Positions 16,903 to 26,240 are shown, numbered from the stretch's first letter. The stretch is DNA of 64,000 nt from Lachnospiraceae bacterium (GCA_902362715.1 CABIXN010000001.1:601029-665028), one strand, 5' to 3'. Notes: generated by a model not told the origin, from the letters alone. Program-made: numbers and translations.

Positions 16903-16979
16903 GCAAAATCCTCCATTCTTGTCCTTTGTAACCGGAATCACTTTAGTGTGCTACCATGCTACCAAAATAAACTTTGCTT
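16903..16979 (-). promoter_or_regulatory. Leader of the histidine operon with a repeated GGTAGCA element
   Basis: Between the promoter and hisZ the minus strand reads GGTAGCATGGTAGCACAC, a direct repeat that also contains the near-palindrome TAGCATGGTA. It lies just after the expected transcription start, where a repressor such as a TrpR/YerC-type histidine regulator could bind. The leader is too short for a T-box. Function is inferred from position only. Confidence 0.4.
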
Positions 16980-17008
16980 ATTATAAAAGATTTTATTTAA
17001 AAAGTCAA
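16980..17008 (-). promoter_or_regulatory. Sigma-A promoter of the histidine operon
   Basis: Minus-strand TTGACT (17003-17008), 17-base spacer, TATAAT (16980-16985): a near-perfect consensus promoter about 80 bases before the hisZ start codon. A promoter this strong suggests control by a repressor. Confidence 0.85.
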
Positions 17009-17021
17009 GAGAAAGGACCGT

Positions 17022-17555
17022 TTATTCCCGGGACGCAAGGTCCATCTGCATGGGATCCAGATATGGAACCAGCAGGGCGCCGTTCCTTTGAAAAAAGTAG
17101 GCAGGATCCAGCTCATCATATCGAAAGCTTTTTCTTCCGCCCTTTTGACAGCGGTTCCAGAACCTCATCAGCTGGCGCAGGCTCAGGTAATAAAACTGGT
17201 CCTTTTTTATAAAATACAGGATCAGAAACGCGATTCCCCCCTGCTTTTCAAAGTTTTCCATAAAGATGATCTGATGCTCATGGATATTCTGGAGAGGAAA
17301 GGTCTCTGCCTGGCATTCTTTTGCATCAAAGCAGACAGGAATCCCCTGCACCGCCCCAATATAATCCACAGTACTCTTCTGTTCAAAATAAGCAAGAGTA
17401 ATATGCCGGTGCTGTTTATCAATATTTACCGGTGTAATGGGTGTTGGAATCTTCTGAATCAGAGCGAGATTGTGCTCTAGATATTTTTCATTCGTCCGGT
17501 TAATAAATTCTTCTAAAGTGGAACCTCTAAGGCCCCTGGAATTCCATGTGGGCAT
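17022..17555 (-). CDS. recU: Holliday junction resolvase RecU
   Basis: Cuts four-way DNA junctions made during recombination, working after RuvAB. The 177 residues align with the family: SRGLRGSTLEEFINRTNEKY at the start, then STVDYIGAVQGIPVCFDAKE with the metal-binding Asp, Glu and Lys, and FPLQNIHEHQI. It shares one base with the upstream phosphatase gene (TAATG). Usually found beside a PBP1 gene in bacilli; here it is not. Confidence 0.93.
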   Translation of the reverse strand: MPTWNSRGLRGSTLEEFINRTNEKYLEHNLALIQKIPTPITPVNIDKQHRHITLAYFEQKSTVDYIGAVQGIPVCFDAKECQAETFPLQNIHEHQIIFMENFEKQGGIAFLILYFIKKDQFYYLSLRQLMRFWNRCQKGGRKSFRYDELDPAYFFQRNGALLVPYLDPMQMDLASRE

Positions 17556-18199
17556 TATACGATTCCTCTTTTAGCAAGGGCTTCGCTGATTTCATAGTAA
17601 AGAATATTTTCTTTTTCAACAGCAAATTTCCCGTCTTTTAAAGTCAGAAGATTGACACAGCAGTTTGGCTGGCGGATGCTCCAAAATTCATCCAGGTCCA
17701 TTTTGCGGATCCTTGTCAGTACCGCCCGGATAAAAGCGCCGTGGCAGACAATTAAAATTGTATTACATTCATGTTCCAACGGTTTTATTTCATTTTGAAA
17801 AAAGTCTTCTGCACGTTCATATACTGCTTCAAAGGTTTCCGCATCCCCAGAAGCCTGATAGTTACTGGGAACCGAAAAGCAATTTCGAATATTGCTGTCT
17901 GCGGCTGTAATTTCTTTTATATTTTTTCCTTCGTATACTCCAAAACACATTTCACGGATTCTTAAATCTGTGATAATTGGAGCTTTTTGTTTTTCGTTTA
18001 TAATTTCCGCTGTTTTTACCGCTCTGATATAAGGGCTGGTATAGATTCGGTCAAATAAAATGCCGTCCTTTTCAAATCCGTCTCTTGTATGTTCTGCCAA
18101 TTGGATTCCATAGGGAGTCAGTTCAATGTCAGAGGAACCTTGAATCAGTCCCTGGCTGTTCCAATAGGTTTCTCCGTGGCGCATAATATAAATATTCAT
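17555..18199 (-). CDS. Histidine phosphatase family protein
   Basis: A 214-residue phosphoglycerate mutase-like phosphatase. The catalytic histidine is in IMRHGETYWN (residues 5-14); the acid/base Glu is in EMCFGVYEGKNI and the second His in LIVCHGAFIRAVL. The family includes small-molecule phosphatases and mutases; the substrate cannot be told from sequence. It is in a tight operon between the RluA-type synthase and recU. Confidence 0.9.
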   Translation of the reverse strand: MNIYIMRHGETYWNSQGLIQGSSDIELTPYGIQLAEHTRDGFEKDGILFDRIYTSPYIRAVKTAEIINEKQKAPIITDLRIREMCFGVYEGKNIKEITAADSNIRNCFSVPSNYQASGDAETFEAVYERAEDFFQNEIKPLEHECNTILIVCHGAFIRAVLTRIRKMDLDEFWSIRQPNCCVNLLTLKDGKFAVEKENILYYEISEALAKRGIV

Positions 18200-18203
18200 C
18201 TCA

Positions 18204-19223
18204 TTATCCTCTTTTATCTGTCATTGTATCAAAAGCTTTCCGAAAATTCTCAGGGGGCGGCGCAGTCCATTCCCGGCCGTCGGGCATAATCATTTTCCAG
18301 GCGTGAAGCAGCTGGCCGGATATGCCTGTTCTGCTTTTTAAAAACTGGTTTATATTTCGATCTCCGTATTTATAATCCCCAAGAACAGGGTGTCCGATAG
18401 AGGCTAAATGCGCCCGGATCTGATGAGACCGTCCGGTAATTAAATGCACCTGCAAAAGCGTTGCTTCTTCTGCTGTTTTCAATGGTATATAGCTAGTCTC
18501 AATAAAATCCGCTCCCTCAAATGGCTTTGTATGTATTTCTACTTTATTAGACCCGGGATCTTTTTTCAGATAACCTTTTAAATGCCGGTTCTTTGTAACT
18601 TTTCCTTTTACAATGCACAGATAATATTTTTTCAGTGTCCGGTCCTTTAAAAGCTCTGCCATCTGCTGCAGCCCCCGGATAGATTTCCCGGCAGTTAAAA
18701 GTCCGGAGGTGTTGCGGTCCAGCCGGTTGCAGATCGAAGGGCGGAAAGTCAAAAGATCTTCCTTTGTGAGCTGTCCGCTTTCTAACAGATAGTCCAAAAC
18801 AAAATCATTCGCGGAATCATCCTGTGGCGCTGCTTTTTGGGACAGCAGACCGGCAGGCTTATTCAGAATCAGAATATCATGATCTTCATATACAATCTGA
18901 GGAATCAATCTGCCGGGGACTTTCTTTACAGGCGACCGTTTTTTACAGCCGGTCTCTTCTGCCGGTTTTACTTCTTTTTTAAATGCTGTCTCCTTTGCCG
19001 GCTTTAATGAAAATTTATCAAAAGTATCATCCGATAAGTACAGCTTTATCCGGTCACGGCCGGCCAGACATTCCTGGCCGGTGGCTTTTTTATCATTTAG
19101 TACAATATTTTTTTTCCGAAGCATTTTATAGATAAAACTTTTTGGTGCCTGGTTTAACAGTTTTGCCAGATACCGGTCCAGGCGCTGGCCTGCCTCAAAG
19201 GGTTTGATTTCAAATTCTTTCAT
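18204..19223 (-). CDS. RluA family pseudouridine synthase
   Basis: Isomerises uridines in RNA, probably 23S rRNA. The 339 residues have an S4 RNA-binding domain at the N-terminus (AGQRLDRYLAKLLNQAPKSF), a charged linker of about 30 residues, and the catalytic domain with NRLDRNTSGLL at about 167-177 (catalytic Asp in RLD) and GRSHQIRAHLASIGHPVLGD. The target site cannot be assigned. 5 bases from YgiQ. Confidence 0.93.
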   Translation of the reverse strand: MKEFEIKPFEAGQRLDRYLAKLLNQAPKSFIYKMLRKKNIVLNDKKATGQECLAGRDRIKLYLSDDTFDKFSLKPAKETAFKKEVKPAEETGCKKRSPVKKVPGRLIPQIVYEDHDILILNKPAGLLSQKAAPQDDSANDFVLDYLLESGQLTKEDLLTFRPSICNRLDRNTSGLLTAGKSIRGLQQMAELLKDRTLKKYYLCIVKGKVTKNRHLKGYLKKDPGSNKVEIHTKPFEGADFIETSYIPLKTAEEATLLQVHLITGRSHQIRAHLASIGHPVLGDYKYGDRNINQFLKSRTGISGQLLHAWKMIMPDGREWTAPPPENFRKAFDTMTDKRG

Positions 19224-19228
19224 AAGAG

Positions 19229-21130
19229 TTATACTTTCTTTTTATGGACATTCCGAATGGTTTTCTTTTTCTTCGGTCTGTTTTTTCCTTCTGGTTTATT
19301 TTTAGATGCCTGATAGCCGGTCCCCGGCTTTTGTCCCCTTCTTGGACGGATCAGGCATTTCTTATCGTACCCTATAAGATCCAGCCGGCCGGCCAGTTTC
19401 AGCGCTTCGTATACCAGATCATAGTTTTTGGGATTGCGGTATTGAATCAGCGCCCGCTGCATAGCCTTTTCATGAGGATTTACAGCTGTATAAACCGGTT
19501 TCATAGTCCGAGGATCCAGTCCGGTATAATACATGCAGGTAGAGATGGTGGAAGGTGTTGGATAAAAATCCTGTACCTGCTCCGGCATATAACCCAGATC
19601 TCTTAAATACTCCGCCAGTTCTACTGCTTCTTTTAAAGTGGAACCGGGATGGGAAGACATTAAATAGGGCACCAGAAACTGTTTTTTCCCTATAGCCTCA
19701 TTGATTTTTTTATATTCTGTTACAAATCTATTGTAAACATCTACAGAAGGTTTTCCCATTTTTTCCAAAACTGCATCAGAAATATGCTCCGGGGCCACCT
19801 TTAACTGGCCGCTGACATGATGCTGGCATAGTTCGTGAAAAAAGGTACGGTCCGAATCGTACATTAGATAATCAAACCGGATGCCGGAGCGGACAAATAC
19901 TTTTTTAACATTTGGCAGTTCTCTGAGGCTGCGCAGCAGATGCAGATAATCTTTATGGTCTACCTTCAGATTTTTGCAGGGTTTTGGAAACAGACACTGT
20001 TTTTGGGGGCAGACGCCCTGCTCCATTTGTTTGTCACAGGAAGGAAAACGAAAATTGGCAGTAGGCCCGCCTACATCGTGGATGTATCCTTTAAAATCCG
20101 GATCCCAGATGATCTCTTTGGCTTCTCTTAAGATGGATTCATGGCTTCTGGTCTGAATAATTCTGCCCTGATGAAAGGTCAGTGCGCAAAAATTGCAGCC
20201 GCCAAAACATCCACGGTTACTTACAAGACTGAATTTTACCTCTTCAATGGCAGGAACCCCGCCTGCCTCCTCATAAGACGGGTGAAAGGTCCGCATAAAG
20301 GGCAGGCTGTAAACACTGTCCATTTCACTTTGAGTAAGGGGTTTCGCCGGCGGATTCTGTACTACATACAGATGGCTGTTGTAGCTTTCCACCAGCCGCC
20401 TGCCGGAAAAAGGATCCGTATTGCAGTACTGGATATAAAAGCTTTCTGCATAGGAACGTTTCTCTTTCAGAATTGTCTGATAATCCGGAAGGGTAACAGC
20501 ATCGTAAACGCTCTCTAAAGAACCGGTGCGGTAAACGCTTCCGTCGATAAAGGTCAGATCTTTGATATCAATACCGCTTTGCAGCGCTTCGGCAGTCTCT
20601 ATAATGCTGCGCTCTCCCATTCCATAAAGTAACAGATCAGCGCCTGAGTCCAGCAGAATCGAGCGTTTTACCTTATTGGACCAGTAATCATAATGGGCAA
20701 GGCGTCTTAAGCTTGCCTCAAGCCCTCCGATAATAATGGGAATATCCTTGTAACTTTGCCGGATCAGATTACAGTATACAATCGTGGCGTAATCCGGCCT
20801 TTTTCCCATAACACCTCCCGGGGTAAAGGCATCCTTTGTTCTTCGTTTTTTGGAAACGGAATAATGGTTTACCATGGAATCCATATTTCCGCCGGTTACA
20901 AGAAAGCCCAGTTTGGGCCTGCCAAAAATCTGAATGCTTTTTTGATCTTTCCAGTCAGGCTGGGAAATAATACAAACGGAAAAACCATTTGCTTCCAGCA
21001 CCCGGCTGATCACAGCATGTCCAAAGGAAGGGTGGTCTACATAGGCGTCGCCAATGACATATACAAAATCCGGCTGTGTAATACCTCTTTCTTCCATTTC
21101 TTTTCGATTGACTGGCAAAAACTCATTCAT
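19229..21130 (-). CDS. ygiQ: YgiQ family radical SAM protein
   Basis: A 633-residue radical SAM protein of the YgiQ family, function unknown. It has the N-terminal family region (DAYVDHPSFGHAVISRVLE), then SNRGCFGGCNFCALTFHQGR (CxxxCxxC, about 315-325) and a C-terminal DUF3362 part (VQDFYPTPSTISTCMYYTG) with a basic tail (KKKKTIRNVHKKKV). It overlaps the upstream HAD gene by 4 bases (ATGA). Confidence 0.93.
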   Translation of the reverse strand: MNEFLPVNRKEMEERGITQPDFVYVIGDAYVDHPSFGHAVISRVLEANGFSVCIISQPDWKDQKSIQIFGRPKLGFLVTGGNMDSMVNHYSVSKKRRTKDAFTPGGVMGKRPDYATIVYCNLIRQSYKDIPIIIGGLEASLRRLAHYDYWSNKVKRSILLDSGADLLLYGMGERSIIETAEALQSGIDIKDLTFIDGSVYRTGSLESVYDAVTLPDYQTILKEKRSYAESFYIQYCNTDPFSGRRLVESYNSHLYVVQNPPAKPLTQSEMDSVYSLPFMRTFHPSYEEAGGVPAIEEVKFSLVSNRGCFGGCNFCALTFHQGRIIQTRSHESILREAKEIIWDPDFKGYIHDVGGPTANFRFPSCDKQMEQGVCPQKQCLFPKPCKNLKVDHKDYLHLLRSLRELPNVKKVFVRSGIRFDYLMYDSDRTFFHELCQHHVSGQLKVAPEHISDAVLEKMGKPSVDVYNRFVTEYKKINEAIGKKQFLVPYLMSSHPGSTLKEAVELAEYLRDLGYMPEQVQDFYPTPSTISTCMYYTGLDPRTMKPVYTAVNPHEKAMQRALIQYRNPKNYDLVYEALKLAGRLDLIGYDKKCLIRPRRGQKPGTGYQASKNKPEGKNRPKKKKTIRNVHKKKV

Positions 21131-21795
21131 GGGAGCACCTCATAATCTGACTGTAATATCTGAAAATAATCGTTAATGTAAAAGTCTGCAAGTTCCCGTT
21201 TCCGGGTTCTTTGATCTGCCGAATAGGCATCTTCAACAGCGCAGACTTTCATGCCTGCACGCTTTCCTGCCAGAATCCCCATGGGAACGTCCTCAAAAAC
21301 AAGACATTCTTCTGGGGAAATCTTTAAAAGCTCTGCAGTTTTTAAGTATACATCCGGAGCTGGTTTCCCGGCGGAAACATCACAGCTTGTAACAGACACA
21401 TCAATATAACCGGTAAGACTGCGGGCCTCTAAAAATGCATTCAGCAGATCCCTGGAATTGCTGGTGGCAATTCCAATTTTTACAGACCGGCTTTTTAAGT
21501 ATGTCAAAAATTCAAGGATACCTGGCTTTAACGCCACATGATACTGATACTGTTCTATGGCCTGGCTATGCCAGACTGCCTTTAATTCTTCCACTGTTTC
21601 CGGCAGTGAAAAAGTTTTTACAAAGTATTCTGCGGTTTCTGTAAAGCTTTTGCCTTCGATATCCTGCTGCAGTGTCTTTGGAACAGTAATTCCCCTGTTT
21701 TTAAAAAATAGATGGTCAATATCGGTCCAGACGGTCATGGAATCCGCCATCGTTCCGTCCAGATCAAAAATGACAGCTTTTGTTTTATGTAACAT
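21127..21795 (-). CDS. HAD family hydrolase, beta-phosphoglucomutase-like
   Basis: A 222-residue HAD subfamily I phosphatase or phosphomutase. Motif I FDLDGTMADS (11-20) gives the nucleophile Asp, motif II IATSNSR, motif III Lys in SAGKPAPDVYL and motif IV VFEDVPMGILAGKRAGM. The four-helix cap with LKPGILEFL is like beta-phosphoglucomutase and similar sugar phosphatases. Substrate unknown. Overlaps ygiQ by 4 bases. Confidence 0.9.
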   Translation of the reverse strand: MLHKTKAVIFDLDGTMADSMTVWTDIDHLFFKNRGITVPKTLQQDIEGKSFTETAEYFVKTFSLPETVEELKAVWHSQAIEQYQYHVALKPGILEFLTYLKSRSVKIGIATSNSRDLLNAFLEARSLTGYIDVSVTSCDVSAGKPAPDVYLKTAELLKISPEECLVFEDVPMGILAGKRAGMKVCAVEDAYSADQRTRKRELADFYINDYFQILQSDYEVLP

Positions 21796-21798
21796 AAT

Positions 21799-22515
21799 TT
21801 ATTCCTTTAGTTTTTTAATTTCTTCTTCTGTGAGCATCCGGTATGCTCCCGGAGGGAGGGATTCATCCAGAGTCAGACTTCCCATGGAAATTCGTTTCAG
21901 ATAGAGAACAGAAAGCCCTACTGCCTGAAACATCCGCTTAATCTGATGAAATTTTCCTTCTGTGACAGTAACAGATACTTCTGATTCTTCCGATGCCGAA
22001 TGAAAAATCTTAAGAAGAGCCGGTCTTGTGGTTTTTTCTTCTCCGATATCAAGGCCGCTAAAAAACAGCTTTATCTCATGATCGGTTACCGGCCCGTTTA
22101 CCCGGGCAATATAAGTTTTCGTCACGTGATGGGCGGGAGATAACAGTCTGTGGACTAAGGCTCCGTCATCAGTTATTAAAAGCAGTCCCTCAGTGTCAAG
22201 ATTCAGCCGCCCTGCCGGAGCCATATTTTTGTGGAGATCAGAGGGCAGATAATCCATAACTGTTTTGTGAATCTGATCTGTAACGGCGGTTACGCAGCCC
22301 GCCGGTTTGTGAAACATAATATATTGAAACTGACTGTGATGTAATGTGCGGCCCTGAAACTTTACAATATCTGTTCCGGGGGTTAGTTTCATGGAACTGT
22401 CGGCAGCGGGAATATCATTTACCGTTACAAGTCCCTGGCGCACGGCCCGTTTCATTTCTGATCTTGTGCCGCACCCACAGTCTGTTAAGTATTTATCTAA
22501 TCGGATTGTTTTCAT
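21799..22515 (-). CDS. RsuA/RluB-type rRNA pseudouridine synthase
   Basis: A 238-residue small-subunit-type pseudouridine synthase. The S4 domain is at 1-60 (IRLDKYLTDCGCGTRSEMKRAV). The catalytic core has GRLNLDTEGLLLITDDG (catalytic Asp at about 106) and EGKFHQIKRMFQAVG. It probably modifies 16S rRNA, as RsuA does. The start overlaps the end of the M23 peptidase gene by 4 bases. Confidence 0.92.
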   Translation of the reverse strand: MKTIRLDKYLTDCGCGTRSEMKRAVRQGLVTVNDIPAADSSMKLTPGTDIVKFQGRTLHHSQFQYIMFHKPAGCVTAVTDQIHKTVMDYLPSDLHKNMAPAGRLNLDTEGLLLITDDGALVHRLLSPAHHVTKTYIARVNGPVTDHEIKLFFSGLDIGEEKTTRPALLKIFHSASEESEVSVTVTEGKFHQIKRMFQAVGLSVLYLKRISMGSLTLDESLPPGAYRMLTEEEIKKLKE

Positions 22516-23186
22516 GCTGTATCTTCTTTATTATAGTCATAATTATGATAGTGATAGGATAATGTTTTTTCCGTAAGCTTCTGAAGATATGGATATGGAT
22601 TCAAGGCTTCATCACTTCCTTCTTTGTCAGGGAGATAAAATCCCACATGAAGATGTGTTGCAAATTTTCCGGTGGTTCCTTCCTTTCCGTATCCGGTATC
22701 ACCGATAAAACCAATGCATTCTCCCGCTTTTATTTCCTGTCCTTCTTTGATATCCGGCATATAGGACTGCAGGTGGGCATAATAAAGGTAAAGTCCGCTG
22801 TCTGTCCGGATACCAACCCGATAACCGCCAAGCTCAAGCCAGCCAAGCTTCTCCACAACACCGTCGCTCATGCTGACCACCGGATAAATTCCCGGTTCAT
22901 TGAGATCCGTCATGATATCTGTTCCTTCATGATGGCGGTCTCCTCCATATGTACGGCTCTGGTTCCAGGTATCTACATAGCTGAAGGAAAGGCTCTCGTC
23001 ATCCAAAGAGACTGGAATCGGAAAAAATTCCAGCTCCTTAAGGATTTCGGATTGTTCTGTTTTTTTCAGCACTCTGTTTGATGAAAGATTCCTGGTAATT
23101 GCATACTGCATCAGAATGTCAAACAGAATGATTATCACAAAAAGCAGTAACCATAGTTTTCTTTTTTTTATTTTCCTAAAAATCAA
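22512..23186 (-). CDS. Membrane-anchored M23 family metallopeptidase
   Basis: A 224-residue LytM-type peptidase. One N-terminal membrane helix (KLWLLLFVIIILFDILMQYA, 11-30) anchors it outside the cell. The zinc site is present: RHHEGTDIM (first His and Asp) and THLHVGFY (HxH). It probably cuts peptidoglycan cross-links; in spore formers relatives also act in engulfment. The start codon is TTG, overlapping the pepD stop by 4 bases. Confidence 0.9.
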   Translation of the reverse strand: MIFRKIKKRKLWLLLFVIIILFDILMQYAITRNLSSNRVLKKTEQSEILKELEFFPIPVSLDDESLSFSYVDTWNQSRTYGGDRHHEGTDIMTDLNEPGIYPVVSMSDGVVEKLGWLELGGYRVGIRTDSGLYLYYAHLQSYMPDIKEGQEIKAGECIGFIGDTGYGKEGTTGKFATHLHVGFYLPDKEGSDEALNPYPYLQKLTEKTLSYHYHNYDYNKEDTA

Positions 23187-24634
23187 AGATTACCCTTCTT
23201 TAAAAATTCTAATAAAAACTTCCAAATTTTCTCAGTGGAAGCAATACTGAGCTTTTCTGACGGCGTATGAATATCGTCAATTTGGGGCCCTAAGGATACA
23301 CAGTCAAGATCTGGAAGTTTTTCAAGGAACAGACCGCATTCTAGTCCTGCATGAATCGCCTCTACTTTAGGCCTTTGGTTAAATAGTTCCTCATAAACCT
23401 GTATCAAACGCTTACGCAGCAAGGAGTCCTTCCGATATTCCCAGGCCGGATATTCGCCATCTTCGGTATAACATCCCAAAAGACTTTCTGTCAAGAGCCG
23501 GATTTGGTCAGCCAGCAGTCTTTTTCTGGAAGATACGCTGCTGCGAATGGAAAAGGAAATCTGAACATGATTCTCTGATGTAGTCATAATTCCGGCATTC
23601 AGGGAAGTTTCCACAAGGTCATAAAGATCTGTACTCATATGCTGAACCCCGTTTGGCATGGTATACAGAAAAGTTAAAATCTGATGTTTCCCCTGTTTGG
23701 CCATAACATGCTCTGAGGTTTCAGCCTTTTTCACACTTGCTGAAAGTTTCAATTCAGGATCTGTATTTTCATACTCTTTGTGCAGTATTGACTCCATATG
23801 GGATACTGCGCTGTGAAAGGAGTCCATATTATCTTCAGAAAGCAGTATTTCTGCGGATGCCTCTCTTGGTATGGCATTATCCTTTAACCCTCCGTTTATA
23901 TGAATTAAAGAATAATGACACAGCTGTTCTAATTCTTTTAAAACACGGCCCATCAGCTGTATGGCATTCCCGTACTCTTTTTGAATTTCGGAACCTGAGT
24001 GGCCCCCATGAAGACCGGTCAATGTCAGGACTGCTAAAATACCGGACCGGATTTCCCTTGTAAAAGAAAATTCTGCTCTTGCCCGCATCCCTCCTGCACA
24101 GCCGCACAGAAAAATGCCTTCCTCTTCAGAATCAAGATTTAAAAGCTCCCGCCCCTTTAATACAGATAAGTCAATACCCTTAGCTCCGTACATTCCGGTT
24201 TCTTCGTCTACCGTAAAAACAACTTCCAGCCGGGGGCTTTTCAAATCTTCCTTTTCAAGCAGTGCAAGTCCGTAAGCAATGGCAATACCGTCGTCCGCAC
24301 CAAGGGTTGTTCCTCTAGCTTTCAGATACCCCTGCTCTTCGTACAGATCAAGCCCTTCCTTTTCAAAATCAATGGTACGGTCTGCATCCTTTTCACAAAC
24401 CATATCCAGATGGCCCTGAATAATATATGGTTTATGATCTTCGTATCCTTTCGCGGCTTCCCGTATGATAATAACATTATTTAAGGAATCCTGATAATAT
24501 TCCAGTCCGTGCTCTTTTGCAAACTGCACACAGTAATCACTGACAGCTTTTGTATTGCCGGATCCGTGGGGAATCTGGCAGATTTCATGAAAATAGTAAA
24601 AAACCCGCTCTGCAGGTGAATGATGAAATTGCAT
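23183..24634 (-). CDS. pepD: Aminoacyl-histidine dipeptidase PepD (M20 family)
   Basis: Cytoplasmic zinc dipeptidase for Xaa-His and other dipeptides. The 483 residues show the M20 metal ligands: IQGHLDMVCEKD (His, Asp), TTLGADDGIA (bridging Asp), VVFTVDEETGMYGAK (catalytic Glu pair), NLDSEEEG and the late His in AIHAGLECGLF. AGGAGG lies about 10 bases before the ATG. First gene of the run that continues through the M23 peptidase to recU. Confidence 0.93.
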   Translation of the reverse strand: MQFHHSPAERVFYYFHEICQIPHGSGNTKAVSDYCVQFAKEHGLEYYQDSLNNVIIIREAAKGYEDHKPYIIQGHLDMVCEKDADRTIDFEKEGLDLYEEQGYLKARGTTLGADDGIAIAYGLALLEKEDLKSPRLEVVFTVDEETGMYGAKGIDLSVLKGRELLNLDSEEEGIFLCGCAGGMRARAEFSFTREIRSGILAVLTLTGLHGGHSGSEIQKEYGNAIQLMGRVLKELEQLCHYSLIHINGGLKDNAIPREASAEILLSEDNMDSFHSAVSHMESILHKEYENTDPELKLSASVKKAETSEHVMAKQGKHQILTFLYTMPNGVQHMSTDLYDLVETSLNAGIMTTSENHVQISFSIRSSVSSRKRLLADQIRLLTESLLGCYTEDGEYPAWEYRKDSLLRKRLIQVYEELFNQRPKVEAIHAGLECGLFLEKLPDLDCVSLGPQIDDIHTPSEKLSIASTEKIWKFLLEFLKKGNL

Positions 24635-24688
24635 AAAAGATAACCTCCTGTACAGGAATGATCTAAAAAAAAGACCATATAATGAACT

Positions 24689-25612
24689 ATGAAAAGAATC
24701 ATTCCTTCTATTGTACTTACGTTATTATTAATTTATTTATTATTATTTCCAAAACAGATGGCCGCAGACACAGCTTTTGGTCTTTTATTGTGGTATAAAA
24801 ACGTTGTCCCAACGCTTCTGCCCTTTTGCATTATTTCTTATATTATAATTCAAAGCAATTTATATCATACCATTTTCCGGCAGATTCTTTCACTGTTACC
24901 GGGAAAACGGGTGATACGGCCGGAAACCCTCTATCCCATCTGTCTTGGTTTTGTATGCGGATTTCCCATTGGAAGCAAATTGACGGCAGATATGTACGCT
25001 TTAGGACATCTGAATGCAAAAGAAGCAACAAAGCTGTGTGCCATCAGCAATCAGTTCGGTCCGGCTTTTGTCGTAAATTACATAGCAGCTTCACAGCTTA
25101 AGGACAGCAGATTTGCACCCATCCTGCTGCTGTCTATTTATCTTCCACCGTTAATATGCGGCGCCGTCTGGATGAGCCGCCGGGATAAAAGCGCTTCTTT
25201 ACGCAAAATACCGGCATCCCGATCTCAAATAAACTTTAAAATCATAGATGCCGGTATTATGAATGGATTTGAAACAATGCTGAGAGTGGCCGGATATATT
25301 GTAGTATTTTCTATTTTATCCGGCGCTGTAGAATCGCTGCCTGTTGATATTCCGGCAGGCAAAGCCCTGATATCCGGTATCCTGGAAATCACAACCGGCA
25401 CTCAGAACATTGCCGCTTCTGACATGTCCCAAGCATGGAAACTGCCATTGATCTGCGCCATCGTATCCTTCGGCGGCTTCTGCGGGCTGTTTCAGACAAA
25501 TGCAATTATGAAAGGGGCAGAATTTAAAAGAAAACAATATATCACCTTTAAACTCATCTGTACCGCAGTCAGCTTTATTGCCGCAAAAATTCTGTATCAG
25601 CTATTCTTCTGA
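24689..25612 (+). CDS. ylbJ: YlbJ-like sporulation/nucleoside recognition membrane protein
   Basis: A 307-residue membrane protein with about seven or eight hydrophobic helices, matching YlbJ, a sporulation membrane protein with a nucleoside-recognition (Gate) domain. Conserved stretches include PFCIISYIIIQ, GFVCGFPIGSKLTADM, ISNQFGPAFVVNY and the late GGFCGLFQTNAIM. Neighbours support it: in Bacillus ylbJ is near coaD and rsmD, as here. It is transcribed alone against the flow. A TATAAT lies only 7 bases before the ATG and there is no clear ribosome site. It ends 12 bases inside the 3' end of the convergent coiled-coil gene. Confidence 0.8.
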   Translation: MKRIIPSIVLTLLLIYLLLFPKQMAADTAFGLLLWYKNVVPTLLPFCIISYIIIQSNLYHTIFRQILSLLPGKRVIRPETLYPICLGFVCGFPIGSKLTADMYALGHLNAKEATKLCAISNQFGPAFVVNYIAASQLKDSRFAPILLLSIYLPPLICGAVWMSRRDKSASLRKIPASRSQINFKIIDAGIMNGFETMLRVAGYIVVFSILSGAVESLPVDIPAGKALISGILEITTGTQNIAASDMSQAWKLPLICAIVSFGGFCGLFQTNAIMKGAEFKRKQYITFKLICTAVSFIAAKILYQLFF

Positions 25613-26227
25613 TTTGGAAGAAATAATAGAGATTTCATCCTGCTCTTCCTTTTTAGAAGCCTCAGAATCTCCGGCTCCTTCCCCTTCCACATCGGGTTTG
25701 AGTTCATTTCTGTTGGCTAATACGATGTCCTGGCAGTTCTGCAAAGATGCAAGGAGGCTGTCATATTTTGCCTTGGAAGTGTCAATTGCATGAGATACAA
25801 TATTCTCCAGATTTCCAAGAAGGTTATCTGTATATTCAATGGATGCGGTGCGGATATTGTTGGCATCCTCCGTTGCTTTATCCAGAATTTCCTGAGCCTG
25901 ATTGGTGGCAATCATTACAACTTCATTTGCCTGGGCATAGGCCTGCTGCATAATCTGATGCTCACTTACCAGTTCGTTAGTGTGAATCTGTGCAGCTTCA
26001 ATAATTTCATTCGCTTTTGCCTGGGCATCTGCTAAAATAGCGTCTTTATTATTGATAATTTTCTGATAGCGCTTGATCTCGTCCGGAGTCTTCATCCGCA
26101 GTTCTGTCAAAAGCTCTTCGATTTCATCTTTATTTACAATAATTTTGGAAGGAGACAGCGGCTGTGTCTTGCAGCTTCCGATATAATTTTCAATTTCTTC
26201 AATAATCTGTTCCAAACGGCTACTCAT
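25601..26227 (-). CDS. Coiled-coil protein of unknown function beside coaD
   Basis: A 208-residue acidic protein, nearly all helical. Residues 60-170 form a long coiled coil rich in Ala, Gln and Glu (AQAKANEIIEAAQIHTNELV), like ATP synthase b/E-type stalks and DivIVA-like proteins; databases often call relatives ATPase or DivIVA-like. The tail is disordered and acidic. I chose ATG 26227, with GGAG 9 bases upstream, over a TTG 9 bases earlier that abuts the ribosome site. It directly follows coaD in the operon. No membrane segment. Function not known. Confidence 0.7.
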   Translation of the reverse strand: MSSRLEQIIEEIENYIGSCKTQPLSPSKIIVNKDEIEELLTELRMKTPDEIKRYQKIINNKDAILADAQAKANEIIEAAQIHTNELVSEHQIMQQAYAQANEVVMIATNQAQEILDKATEDANNIRTASIEYTDNLLGNLENIVSHAIDTSKAKYDSLLASLQNCQDIVLANRNELKPDVEGEGAGDSEASKKEEQDEISIISSKSEE

Positions 26228-26240
26228 TTTGAACAACTCC

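Noticed and set aside
16903..16979. T-box riboswitch before the histidine operon
   Set aside because: The leader from promoter to start codon is only about 70-80 bases, too short, and no T-box sequence or terminator hairpin is present.
17088..17480. 130-codon plus-strand frame across recU
   Set aside because: recU has clear catalytic motifs on the minus strand; the plus frame has no likeness and no start signal.
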